NCBI GenBank assembly: GCA_016787085.1
Contig: JAEUVJ010000034.1
Coordinates: forward strand, 62,001-126,000
Source: Chitinophagaceae bacterium
GTDB lineage: Bacteria > Bacteroidota > Bacteroidia > Chitinophagales > Chitinophagaceae
DNA length: 64,000 bases
Reading direction: 5' to 3'
The translations under genes were made by a program, and so were the position numbers. Below the pieces are notes generated by a model that did no database searches, was not told the DNA's origin, and was given only the letters and a program-made list of their open reading frames with translations. Below are positions 26,527 through 34,713 of the stretch, in pieces. Numbering within the stretch: position 1 is the stretch's first letter; each line of letters begins with the position of its first letter.

Positions 26527-26656
26527 GGTTAGCAGTTTTTAGTTTCTCTTTCATCGACAGAAAAGGCCGGAGTCCGCTTAACGCAAGGCCATGCGGTAAG
26601 CCTCCTGGCGGAAATAATCCCGATTCTATATGAAATATTAAACAGACATCCACTAT

Positions 26657-27271
26657 ATGACATTAAATGTAAAAGATATACAGCCACTAAAAGGACAAAT
26701 GAGTTGCAACCTCTGGGAAAATCCGAATATTAATCTTCCGCTGACACTCTATTACTCTATTGAAATCCCGCTTAAGCCCTTTAACAGCGGGCATGATTAC
26801 GTTGACCAGCCGACAGAGACCTCTATCATGCTGGAGTGGATAAATTTTGCTGACAACACAAATAGAATACAAGAAACTAACTGGAAAAATCTTGTTGGAC
26901 GACAATTTACCCTTTCATACGAAAATAAAACGGCCGAAGGTTCTATTTATCTTGGAACCGAACACTGTCAGATTAATAGCCAGATAAAGTTTTTATCACT
27001 TAGCGGGACAACGTTTGACGTTGAATTAAGCATGGCCATTGACTTTAACATTAAAACAACCCATCTTGATGCAGACGGACTTTTGAAAATGAAAGTCCAG
27101 CTCGACTATGATGGTCTTCGGATTTACCATACTCAGCTACCAGGTTTTCAAAAGGCGGGTAATCAACTGGCTTTAATTGCAAATTTTGTGAATGTAGATG
27201 TTTATCAAAGTGAAATAACACGGTTTGACAATGAAAATGTTGATTGGAAACACCTTAAACCAATTTCGTGA
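26657..27271 (+). CDS. Unknown AT-rich accessory gene
   Basis: 204 residues, no signal peptide or membrane helix. The text is beta-rich with alternating hydrophobics (LTLYYSIEIPL, FTLSYENKTAEGSIYLG, TTFDVELSMAIDF), suggesting a beta-sandwich cytoplasmic protein. Base composition is as AT-rich as the HARE-HTH gene 130 bases upstream, and both read in the same direction, so they probably arrived together. The 130-base gap holds no clear promoter. I do not recognise the family. Confidence 0.65.
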   Translation: MTLNVKDIQPLKGQMSCNLWENPNINLPLTLYYSIEIPLKPFNSGHDYVDQPTETSIMLEWINFADNTNRIQETNWKNLVGRQFTLSYENKTAEGSIYLGTEHCQINSQIKFLSLSGTTFDVELSMAIDFNIKTTHLDADGLLKMKVQLDYDGLRIYHTQLPGFQKAGNQLALIANFVNVDVYQSEITRFDNENVDWKHLKPIS

Positions 27272-27415
27272 ATACCGCATACAAACAGGAACTGTGGAAA
27301 AAATCAGGCAGAATCTGATCTTTTCCTCCCCGGAGTTCCCATTCATTCATCCGTACTGGTATCCACATGCCGGGTTACAGCACGACCATTTTTATCAGTC
27401 CCCGTCATTAATTCT

Positions 27416-28798
27416 TCAATACTCATACACCACATACCCCCACGGCTCTATCTTCCATTCTGCATCTTTGAGTGGTTCTTTAGTTCCCATAAACACATTG
27501 TAGGGCTCGCCATGCAAAGAGGCATCCGTTACTTTTACTGTTTGTTCCTTTGCAGAAAGGTTCAGTACAACAAATACTTTCCTGCCACCAGCTTCCCGTA
27601 CATAGGCATACAGGGCTTTATCGTCGCCTGCATTTACTTTTCTGAAAGAAGCATTAGCAGCCAAAGCGGGGTTGTTCTTTCTTAATTCGAGCAATGTTTT
27701 ATAAAACTTTGCTCTTGCAAAATTTTTGAAAGGGATAGTATCCTTATAAAAAAAGCTGAGACTGTCTAAGAAAGGTTCTTCCTGGCTGCTGTAAATAAGC
27801 GGTACGCTGTTATACATCGTCTGGGTGAATACGGCAAAAGGTGCATGAATGGCGCCGGGCATGGTGGCATAGTCGGCCTTGTTCCAGCTATTCTCATCGT
27901 GGTTGCTGGTGAAGTACAGCAGCAAACCATTTTTAGGATACAGTGTATCGAAACGGTTCTTTATACTGTCGAGTGCAAAAGCCGGTCTTTGCCCTTTTGC
28001 TACTTTTACCATCATGTGAAACATCTCCCAGGGATAGGTGGCATCAAAGCCGCTGGGATGGAGGTAAGGTTTATCCGCCTCAGCGAACATGAAAATATTG
28101 CCATTGACCTTCTTCAGATCGGTGATGCATTTTGTCCAGAAATCTCCGGGTACATTCCATGCCACATCGCAACGGAATCCGTCTATGTTGGTTTCGGTCA
28201 GCCAGAATTTCATCGCAGCGATCATGCTGTCACGCATTGCATTGTTTTTATAATCCAGTTGGCGTGTATCTGTCCAGTCAAAAGGAACGGCGGCTTTGCC
28301 GGTGCTGTCCTTTACAAAAAAATCAGGGTGTGTGGTCAGCCATATATGATCGGCGCTGGTATGATTGGGTACCCAGTCAATGATCACCTTAAAACCTTTT
28401 TCGTGTGCATTCTTCACCAGGGCTTTCCATTCATCCATGCTGCCGAACTCCGGGTTGATGGCAGTATAATCAGAAACGGCGTAATAACTTCCCATTGCAC
28501 CTTTACGATCAACTTTACCGATGGGATTGATGGGCATGAACCATAGGGTTTGCACTCCCATTTCTTTCAGCCGGTCAAGATGCTGTTCAAAAGCTTTGAA
28601 AGTTCCTTCCGGGGTGTATTGTCTTACGTTCACTTCATATACGTTGCCCTGCATGATCCAGGCCGGGTGGCTGTCAATCAATTTTACATCTGCAGATGAG
28701 GTCTTCTTTTCTTCATCCTTGCTCATCAGTTTGCAGGATGCAAGAATGATAACAACGAGTAACGGGAGTATCCGGAATTGATTAAAATGGCGAAGCAT
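27416..28798 (-). CDS. GH13 alpha-amylase-family lipoprotein
   Basis: 460 residues. Lipoprotein signal with lipobox LASC (Cys22); the next residues KLMSKDEE are acid-rich and resemble the Bacteroidota surface-export signal, so it may face outward. The GH13 barrel shows DWVPNH (141-146), GFRCDVAW with nucleophile D211, MFAEAD with acid/base E240, and TSNHDEN with D301. The C-terminal beta domain includes VFVVLNLSAKEQTV. It lacks the N-terminal domain of the enzyme at 7327. Expected to degrade starch-like alpha-glucans or oligosaccharides. It has a full promoter just upstream and is transcribed away from the VOC operon. Confidence 0.93.
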   Translation of the reverse strand: MLRHFNQFRILPLLVVIILASCKLMSKDEEKKTSSADVKLIDSHPAWIMQGNVYEVNVRQYTPEGTFKAFEQHLDRLKEMGVQTLWFMPINPIGKVDRKGAMGSYYAVSDYTAINPEFGSMDEWKALVKNAHEKGFKVIIDWVPNHTSADHIWLTTHPDFFVKDSTGKAAVPFDWTDTRQLDYKNNAMRDSMIAAMKFWLTETNIDGFRCDVAWNVPGDFWTKCITDLKKVNGNIFMFAEADKPYLHPSGFDATYPWEMFHMMVKVAKGQRPAFALDSIKNRFDTLYPKNGLLLYFTSNHDENSWNKADYATMPGAIHAPFAVFTQTMYNSVPLIYSSQEEPFLDSLSFFYKDTIPFKNFARAKFYKTLLELRKNNPALAANASFRKVNAGDDKALYAYVREAGGRKVFVVLNLSAKEQTVKVTDASLHGEPYNVFMGTKEPLKDAEWKIEPWGYVVYEY

Positions 28799-28821
28799 GT
28801 CCTTTGATTTTTATGGATAAC

Positions 28822-28855
28822 AAAGGTAGTAGTTTGATTGTTCGCTCCGGCCAAC
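28822..28855 (-). promoter_or_regulatory. Promoter of the GH13 lipoprotein gene
   Basis: On the minus strand, TTGG (28852-28855), 22 bases, then TACCTTTG (28822-28829), a full match to TAnnTTTG, 23 bases before the start codon. Confidence 0.6.
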
Positions 28856-28897
28856 CGGCAAAATCAAATGCAGACAACGACGTCTTTAAATAATAGG

Positions 28898-28905
28898 TAG
28901 ATTTG
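28898..28905 (+). promoter_or_regulatory. Promoter -7 box of the VOC operon
   Basis: TAGATTTG matches TAnnTTTG and lies 19 bases before the GTG start at 28925. No clear -33 box. Confidence 0.45.
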
Positions 28906-28924
28906 AGAATAATTCTCCTTATCA

Positions 28925-29335
28925 GTGAAACAACACATAGCGCATATCACTCTTGTGGTAGATGATTATGATGAAGCCATCACGTTTTACACACAGAAGC
29001 TCGGTTTCAGCGTGGTAGAGGATACGGTGATGAGCGAAACAAAGCGATGGGTATTATTGGCGCCTAAGGGAGCTACGGAGTGTTGTTTGTTGCTGGCAAA
29101 AGCCGCCAATGAAGAGCAGCGGGCCGCAGTGGGCAACCAAACGGGCGGACGGGTCTTTCTTTTCCTGCATACGGATGATTTCTGGAGAGATTACAATGCG
29201 ATGCTGAAAGCCGGGGTGCAGTTTGTGCGAAATCCTTCCACCGAAAGTTATGGAACGGTGGCAGTGTTCAAAGATCTGTATGGTAACCTGTGGGACCTGG
29301 TGAAGCCTTCCGGAAATAATCAATCAATCAACTAA
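28925..29335 (+). CDS. VOC-superfamily (glyoxalase-like) protein
   Basis: 136 residues starting at GTG. Single vicinal-oxygen-chelate fold: HIAHITLVVDDYDEAITFYTQKLGF (4-28), TKRWVLLAPKG, then RVFLFLHTDDFWRDYNAMLKAGVQF and TVAVFKDLYGNLWDLVKP. Metal ligands typical of the fold (an N-terminal His, a middle His/Gln and a C-terminal Glu/Asp) are only partly kept, so it may be an enzyme or an antibiotic-binding protein. First gene of a tight operon: the DUF1801 gene starts one base after its stop. Confidence 0.9.
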   Translation: MKQHIAHITLVVDDYDEAITFYTQKLGFSVVEDTVMSETKRWVLLAPKGATECCLLLAKAANEEQRAAVGNQTGGRVFLFLHTDDFWRDYNAMLKAGVQFVRNPSTESYGTVAVFKDLYGNLWDLVKPSGNNQSIN

Positions 29336-29336
29336 G

Positions 29337-29684
29337 ATGCTGAATCCGGCCGACAACTGGTTTTTATCACAGGAGGAACCGATCAAAAGCTGTTTACAAT
29401 TCCTGAGGCAATATATCCTGGACATGGATAAGGGCATTACAGAGAAATGGGCGTATAGTATGCCCTTTTTCTGTTATAAGGGAAAGCGGGTTTGTTATTT
29501 ATGGATACATAAAAAATACCGGCAACCTTATATCGGTATCGTAGATGGTCATCTGATCAGCTACCCGGGGCTGATCGCAGAGAAAAGAGCCAGGATGAAA
29601 ATATTCCTGATTGATCCGGAAAGGAACATCCCGGTCAGGAAGATTCATTTACTTTTGAAACAAGTGCTGAAAAATTATAAGTAG
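29337..29684 (+). CDS. DUF1801-family protein
   Basis: 115 residues. Contains the family core KWAYSMPFFCYKGKRVCYLWIHKKYRQPYIGI (about 38-69) and LIAEKRARMKIFLIDP. Cytoplasmic, related to YdhG-like proteins whose biochemical role is not settled. One base separates it from the VOC gene and its stop touches the region where the next lipoprotein gene begins, so the three are almost certainly one transcript. Confidence 0.88.
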   Translation: MLNPADNWFLSQEEPIKSCLQFLRQYILDMDKGITEKWAYSMPFFCYKGKRVCYLWIHKKYRQPYIGIVDGHLISYPGLIAEKRARMKIFLIDPERNIPVRKIHLLLKQVLKNYK

Positions 29685-29725
29685 TGAAGGCGATAAAAAT
29701 TCTTTACTTTCTAAAGATGAACTAT

Positions 29726-30619
29726 ATGAAATATCTTCTTTTGATAAGCGTCTCCGTTAGTATCTTCTTTCTGTCATGTACCGGTCCTGCCAAACAGGAC
29801 CTTTCGGAAGAATGGGTACAGCTCTTCAACAAAAAAGATCTCACCGGCTGGGACATCAAGATCACCAAACATGAACTGAACGATAATTTCAATAACACTT
29901 TTCGGGTGGAGGACAGTATCCTGAAAGTGGATTACAGCGGATACACAAAATTCGATGGCGAGTTCGGGCATCTTTACTACAAGGAACCATTTTCTTATTA
30001 TAAGATACGTATTGAATATCGTTTTACCGGTAAACAACTGGAAGGAGGCCCGGGCTATGCTTACCTGAACAGCGGCGTGATGCTGCATTCGCAGGGCGCT
30101 GCCACGCTTGGCAGGGATCAGTCATTCCCTGTCTCCTTCGAGATGCAGTTCCTGGCGAGCGATACGGCACGAAAAAGAACGACCGGTAACTTGTGTACCC
30201 CCGGCACCTATGTGAGCATGAATGGCAAGCCGGTATTCGATCATTGTATCAATTCTTCATCGCCCAACTACCCGGCTGATCAATGGATAACAGCGGAGGC
30301 AGTGGTATATGGCGATTCTGTCATCCATCATATCATCGAAAGCGATACAGTACTGACCTACAACAAGCCGCAGATCGGTGGAGGATTTATTAATACCACA
30401 CAGCCATGGATCAATTTCGGTTTTGGCGCCGATTCACTGAACTGGATACAAAAAGAAAACACCGTCGTCAGTTCAGGGTATATCGCCCTGCAGGCGGAGA
30501 GTCACCCGCTGGAGTTCCGCAAAGTGGAACTGCTGAACCTGGAAGGATGCATGGACAAGAAAGCGCTTAATTACAAATCTTATTTTGTAAAGACCGACAA
30601 TTCGAAATGCAGGTATTGA
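29726..30619 (+). CDS. DUF1080 (3-keto-disaccharide hydrolase-like) lipoprotein
   Basis: About 297 residues from ATG 29726, chosen because it places the lipoprotein signal (MKYLLLISVSV...FLSC) at the N-terminus; GTG 29684 and ATG 29717 are in frame upstream. The body is a concanavalin-like beta-jelly-roll of the DUF1080 family: LFNKKDLTGWDIKI, EFGHLYYKEPFSYYKIRIEYRF (split over 20 residues of strand), NSGVMLHSQG and FPVSFEMQFL. Some members hydrolyse 3-keto-glycosides. A short Cys-containing tail (GCMDKKALNYKSY) resembles a calcium-binding or surface-tail repeat. Third gene of the VOC operon. Confidence 0.85.
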   Translation: MKYLLLISVSVSIFFLSCTGPAKQDLSEEWVQLFNKKDLTGWDIKITKHELNDNFNNTFRVEDSILKVDYSGYTKFDGEFGHLYYKEPFSYYKIRIEYRFTGKQLEGGPGYAYLNSGVMLHSQGAATLGRDQSFPVSFEMQFLASDTARKRTTGNLCTPGTYVSMNGKPVFDHCINSSSPNYPADQWITAEAVVYGDSVIHHIIESDTVLTYNKPQIGGGFINTTQPWINFGFGADSLNWIQKENTVVSSGYIALQAESHPLEFRKVELLNLEGCMDKKALNYKSYFVKTDNSKCRY

Positions 30620-30769
30620 CCAGACAGGAAATCCCACCCGTAATATTTCAGGGATGCTGTAGTACATTCCCCTCTGCCGGGCTGTACTAAATGCAGCGTA
30701 CAGGCGTTTTAAGTTGTGTTTAGTAGTGCAGGATTCTTTTCTGAAAAAAAGTCTTTGCAACTTTAAACC

Positions 30770-30806
30770 CGCAGGTGCCGTCATAGTCCTAACCTGCGCA
30801 TTTTTT
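30770..30806 (+). promoter_or_regulatory. Terminator-like hairpin just upstream of a lipoprotein start
   Basis: CGCAGGT (30770-30776) pairs with ACCTGCG (30792-30798) around a 15-base loop, followed by CA and T6. It ends 12 bases before the ATG at 30819. It could terminate transcription from upstream or regulate the lipoprotein gene. Confidence 0.4.
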
Positions 30807-30818
30807 AAAATCAACTTT

Positions 30819-31751
30819 ATGAAAAAACAGATCCTTTATTTACTGACCTTTTCCCTTGTCCTTCTTTTTACAGCCTGTAAAAAAGATGCTGATCCAAAAA
30901 ATAATGATAACGACGAAGTAGCCACCCATTCGGATGACCAGTCACAGTTCTCATCAGAGATAGATGCGGCATCTAATGATGCGGATATTGCCCTTGAATC
31001 ATCAACCGGGTTTACCGGCCGTTTCCAGGGTCCACAGGATGTGATGGGTATTATTTGTGATGCCACCGTAGCGGTGAACACTGCCAGCAACCCGATGACG
31101 ATCACCATCACTTATGACGGCACTAATTGTCTTGGTAACCGTACCCGTACCGGTGTGATCGTTCTTTCTGCCCCGCAGGGTACCCAGTGGAAGAATGCCG
31201 GCGCTGCGATCACGGTTACATTCCAGAATTTCAAGGTGACAAGGCTGAGCGATAATAAAAGCATTACCATTAACGGTGCACAGACCTATACCAACGTTAG
31301 CGGCGGTCTGCTGATCAATCTTGCTACGTTAGGAACCATTACACACAGCATTACAAGCGGCGGTCTTACTGTTACTTTCAATAATGGCGCCCAGAGAAGC
31401 TGGCAGGTGGCCAAACAAAGGGTCTTTGCCTACAACGGCGGTGTGGTGATCACTACAACCGGTACGCATAATGATGGCAGCAATTCTAACATTGCAGAAT
31501 GGGGAACTAACCGTTTTGGCGCTGCATTCACTACCGCTATTACTTCACCTGTTGTGATCCGCCAGGATTGTAATTTCAGGGTGACCAGCGGAATGGTGGC
31601 ACACAGCACGCCGGTATTCAATGCCGATGTGACCTTTGGATTGAATGCAAGTGGTAACCCGACCGCATGTCCCGGCAACAGTAATTACTACTACAAAGTA
31701 AGATGGATAAACCTGGCTGGTGATACCGTGACCGTGATACGTCCCTACTAA
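30819..31751 (+). CDS. Probable surface lipoprotein, function unknown
   Basis: 310 residues from ATG 30819, the first Met that yields a lipoprotein signal (lipobox FTAC, Cys20). The residues after the Cys (KKDADPKNNDNDE) are lysine then acid-rich, like the Bacteroidota lipoprotein export signal. The rest is Thr/Asn/Gly-rich and beta in character, with repeated strands (TITITYDGTNC, GVIVLSAPQGTQW, ITVTFQNFKVTRL) and a few Cys that could form disulfides. This looks like an exported beta-rich domain without a catalytic motif. It is followed by a strong terminator, so it is a single-gene unit. Confidence 0.82.
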   Translation: MKKQILYLLTFSLVLLFTACKKDADPKNNDNDEVATHSDDQSQFSSEIDAASNDADIALESSTGFTGRFQGPQDVMGIICDATVAVNTASNPMTITITYDGTNCLGNRTRTGVIVLSAPQGTQWKNAGAAITVTFQNFKVTRLSDNKSITINGAQTYTNVSGGLLINLATLGTITHSITSGGLTVTFNNGAQRSWQVAKQRVFAYNGGVVITTTGTHNDGSNSNIAEWGTNRFGAAFTTAITSPVVIRQDCNFRVTSGMVAHSTPVFNADVTFGLNASGNPTACPGNSNYYYKVRWINLAGDTVTVIRPY

Positions 31752-31773
31752 AAATTTTTAATCAATATATTTG

Positions 31774-31808
31774 AAGCCGTCCCGTTACAGCGGGGCGGCT
31801 TTATTTTA
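31774..31808 (+). terminator. Intrinsic terminator
   Basis: Eleven-base stem (AAGCCGTCCCG / CGGGGCGGCTT, one G-U pair) with a TTACAG loop, followed by ATTTTA, 22 bases after the lipoprotein stop. Confidence 0.88.
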
Positions 31809-31824
31809 ATACAGGATTCGTAAT

Positions 31825-32274
31825 ATGCTATTCCGTGAGGCTAATGCGGCTGATATACCGCTGATACAAAAGGTAAGAAATTCGGTGAAGGAGAACATGC
31901 TTTCCGATCCCGCTTTGGTACCCGACAGGGATGTGGAAGATTATATTACCCGCCGGGGAAAAGGATGGGTATGCGAAGTGAATGATGTTATCGTAGCATT
32001 TGCGATCGTATCTGTAACGGATAATAATGTCTGGGCCCTTTTTGTACAACCGGGTTTTGACAAAATGGGGATCGGTAAACGTTTGCATGACGATATGATG
32101 AACTGGTATTTTAACCAGACAAAAAAGACGATCTGGCTAAGCACATCGCCTGGTACAAGGGCCGAAGCATTTTACCGGAAAGCAGGGTGGAAGGAAACGG
32201 GACTTTATGGTAAGGGAGAGATTAAGTTTGAAATGAATGCAGATGAATGGAGCCTTCAGCGAGGTCTTCAATAA
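31825..32274 (+). CDS. GNAT-family N-acetyltransferase
   Basis: 149 residues with one GNAT fold. Opens LFREANAADIPLIQKVRNSV; the acetyl-CoA binding region reads VWALFVQPGFDKMGIGKRLHDDMMNWY (about 72-98, with the Q/R-x-x-G-x-G/A pattern as DKMGIGKRL), and the last strand is AEAFYRKAGWKETG. The acceptor substrate is unknown. It stands between a strong terminator and the MFS gene, to which it may be loosely coupled. Confidence 0.9.
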   Translation: MLFREANAADIPLIQKVRNSVKENMLSDPALVPDRDVEDYITRRGKGWVCEVNDVIVAFAIVSVTDNNVWALFVQPGFDKMGIGKRLHDDMMNWYFNQTKKTIWLSTSPGTRAEAFYRKAGWKETGLYGKGEIKFEMNADEWSLQRGLQ

Positions 32275-32285
32275 TTATTTTCCAA

Positions 32286-32293
32286 TATCTTTA
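32286..32293 (+). promoter_or_regulatory. Promoter -7 box of the MFS gene
   Basis: TATCTTTA, seven of eight bases of TAnnTTTG, 20 bases before the ATG at 32314. Confidence 0.35.
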
Positions 32294-32313
32294 TCCGATA
32301 ACTTCTTCAGTCA

Positions 32314-33549
32314 ATGCAGCCAAAACAATACGGTATCTTTTCCCTCCCCGTTATCGTCGGGGCGCTGGGTTTCTTTGTTGATATTTACGATCTGCAGGTA
32401 TTCGCCATTACACGCATTGCCAGTTTCAGGGAACTGGGCGTAGCAGAAGAAGCGGCTAAAAGTGTGGGAGAAAGTATTATTGGATGGCAAATGCTCGGCC
32501 TGGTCATTGGCGGTATCGCCTGGGGCATCCTCGGCGATAAAAAAGGCAGAACAAGTGTATTGTTCGGTTCCATCTTTCTTTATTCAGCGGCTACTATTGC
32601 CAATGGATTTGTTCAGGATATTTCTACATATACCTTATTGCGGTTTGTGGCCGGTCTGGGTCTTGCCGGTGAGTTAGGCGCCAGTATTACACTTACCAGC
32701 GAAATGCTTCCTAAGGAGAAGAGAGGTCTTGCGGCCGCACTGATCGCTACCAGCGGTGTAATGGGAACGATAGTAGCGTATTTTGTACAGGACCTCAGCG
32801 GCGGCAACTGGCGTCTCTGCTATTTTATAGGTGGCGGAATGGGGCTCGCACTTCTTTTCCTGCGCATGAAAGTATTCGACAGCGGTATGTATCATGGCAC
32901 TAAAACGCAGGGTGTTAAAATGGGCAATCTTCTCATGCTGTTTGGTAATAAGGAGCGATGCATTCGCTATTTCCGGGCCATACTAATCGGGGTGCCGGTA
33001 TGGTATGTGATTGGTATCCTGATCACTTTTTCCAATGAGTTTGCAAAAGAATTCGGGATCAGCAATTTCGACCAGCCCAAATCGCTGATGCTGCAATATG
33101 TGGCGCTGGCATTCGGAGATATGGCGGCAGGCTTTCTGAGTAATTATATTAAAAGCCGGAAGAAGACCCTCCTCATTTTCTATTGTATCACGGCCATTTT
33201 CATTACGCTTTTCTTTGTAACGAAGGGAGGGGGAAACGCCTTCAATATGTACCTGCTTTGTATGGGGCTTGGCTTTGGCGCCGGCATTTCGGTGCAGTAT
33301 ATCACGATGAGTGCGGAACAGTTCGGAACAAACCTGCGGGCCACTGCTGCTATTTCCATTCCTAATCTTGTCAGGGGATTTCTTCCGCTGATCATCCTGT
33401 TGTTTAAGTTTCTGCGGGACGACTCTGTGTTTAACAACTATGTGACCGGGGCATGGGTTACGGGTATCATCGTCCTGGTTGCAGGTTTTCTTGCTGTGTT
33501 ATATACAAAGGAAACTTTTCATAAAGAGATGGATTTTGTTGAGCATTGA
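32314..33549 (+). CDS. MFS transporter
   Basis: 411 residues with about 12 transmembrane helices. N-terminal GALGFFVDIYDLQVFAIT is typical of the sugar/organic-acid:H+ symporters, and the signature loop between helices 2 and 3 reads GILGDKKGRTSVLFGS (about 71-86). Helix 4-5 has GLAGELGASITLTSEMLPKEKRG, the second signature. The substrate is likely a small organic acid or sugar but cannot be read from sequence. No catabolic gene is directly linked. Confidence 0.9.
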   Translation: MQPKQYGIFSLPVIVGALGFFVDIYDLQVFAITRIASFRELGVAEEAAKSVGESIIGWQMLGLVIGGIAWGILGDKKGRTSVLFGSIFLYSAATIANGFVQDISTYTLLRFVAGLGLAGELGASITLTSEMLPKEKRGLAAALIATSGVMGTIVAYFVQDLSGGNWRLCYFIGGGMGLALLFLRMKVFDSGMYHGTKTQGVKMGNLLMLFGNKERCIRYFRAILIGVPVWYVIGILITFSNEFAKEFGISNFDQPKSLMLQYVALAFGDMAAGFLSNYIKSRKKTLLIFYCITAIFITLFFVTKGGGNAFNMYLLCMGLGFGAGISVQYITMSAEQFGTNLRATAAISIPNLVRGFLPLIILLFKFLRDDSVFNNYVTGAWVTGIIVLVAGFLAVLYTKETFHKEMDFVEH

Positions 33550-33670
33550 CGGTATATGATTTTGTTTATCTTTTAACAGTCCTGTCCTTCCGTCCTCAAA
33601 TTATTCCGCATGTAATGAAGCATCCTGTTATCACGGCACATCCGTTATTTTTACAAAGTAAACCAGCCGG

Positions 33671-34696
33671 ATGCCTTCAATACCCCGATTGATCAGTTGT
33701 ATAGGGATATTCTTATCCTTTGCATTCACCATTGCAGGTGAAAAAGGCAACCCGGGGCATGCAGGTGATATTAGAAGGAACTTTACTGATTCACTTTCAC
33801 CATTTCCATCACCGCACATAAATTTCCTGAACGATCCTGTTATAGCCAGCGACACCCCGTCCTGTGTCATTCCTTTTAACCGGGCAGGCAACCTGATCGT
33901 CATTAAAGCAAGAGTGGATACAACGGAAGGCAACTTCATATTGGATACCGGGGCACCGGGGCTGATCCTGAATATGACCTATTTCCGTAATTATCCTTCC
34001 TCTTCTCGTGCGGATGATGAATCAGGCGGGATTACCGGGAATGTAGTCACTTCCAGCCCCACAGATGTTGCCGATTTTGTTTTGGGGACTTACAAATACT
34101 CCCGGGTGGAAGCTGACCGTATCAACCTGGGGCATATCGAAAACAGCAGGGGTATCCGGGTGCTGGGCTTACTGGGGATGAATCTTTTCAAGCGTTTCGA
34201 GATGATCATTGATTACGAGAACAACCTTCTTTATCTTCATCTCATCTCTAAGAAGGAAGCAAAAACTTACCAGCATGAAATGCTGAATGACACAAAAAAC
34301 TATAACGAGTTTCCGATAGATATAAAGGAGAACAAATTGTATACCTACGGAGAGGTAGCCGGTAAAAAGCTTACGTTCATCGTTGATACCGGGGCAGAAT
34401 CCAATGTGCTGGACAGCCGGTTGCCGGATAGGATATTGGAGAACCTGACGATCAACAGCCGTGTCCTGCTTTCTGGTACCGGGAACTCTAAAGTGGAGGC
34501 GTTGTCAGGCGATATGAAGAATATTAAAATGGCGAACCTGGAGATAAGCTCATTGCCGGTGATTGTGACCAACCTCGAAAAGATGTGCCGGGCGTACGAC
34601 GACCGCTGCCTTGACGGGATGCTGGGATTTGATTTCCTGTCGCTCCATAAAATAGGATTTAACTTTGTGAACCGTAAAATGTACATATGGAAATAA
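33671..34696 (+). CDS. Exported aspartyl-protease-like protein with two DTG motifs
   Basis: 341 residues with an N-terminal hydrophobic signal (about 5-22). Two retropepsin-type active-site segments are present in one chain: FILDTGAPGLIL (D92-T-G) and FIVDTGAESNVLD (D239-T-G), each followed by the hydrophobic-hydrophobic-Gly partner motif (VLGLLGMNLF and LDGMLGFDFL). Two lobes in one polypeptide recall pepsin, whereas most bacterial members have one lobe and dimerise. It should act in the periplasm or on the surface; the substrate is unknown. The next gene starts 17 bases later (or overlaps if an upstream ATG is used), so the two are an operon. Confidence 0.85.
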   Translation: MPSIPRLISCIGIFLSFAFTIAGEKGNPGHAGDIRRNFTDSLSPFPSPHINFLNDPVIASDTPSCVIPFNRAGNLIVIKARVDTTEGNFILDTGAPGLILNMTYFRNYPSSSRADDESGGITGNVVTSSPTDVADFVLGTYKYSRVEADRINLGHIENSRGIRVLGLLGMNLFKRFEMIIDYENNLLYLHLISKKEAKTYQHEMLNDTKNYNEFPIDIKENKLYTYGEVAGKKLTFIVDTGAESNVLDSRLPDRILENLTINSRVLLSGTGNSKVEALSGDMKNIKMANLEISSLPVIVTNLEKMCRAYDDRCLDGMLGFDFLSLHKIGFNFVNRKMYIWK

Positions 34697-34713
34697 AAGC
34701 GGCCATACATAGC

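Noticed and set aside
26527..26656. Possible transposon end or pseudogene between the HARE-HTH and unknown genes
   Set aside because: The 130 bases include a GC-rich stretch unlike both neighbours, but no inverted repeat, direct repeat or coding motif could be shown.
27845..28546. 233-codon plus-strand frame inside the GH13 lipoprotein gene
   Set aside because: The minus-strand product has all four GH13 regions and a signal peptide; the plus-strand frame has no motif and no promoter.
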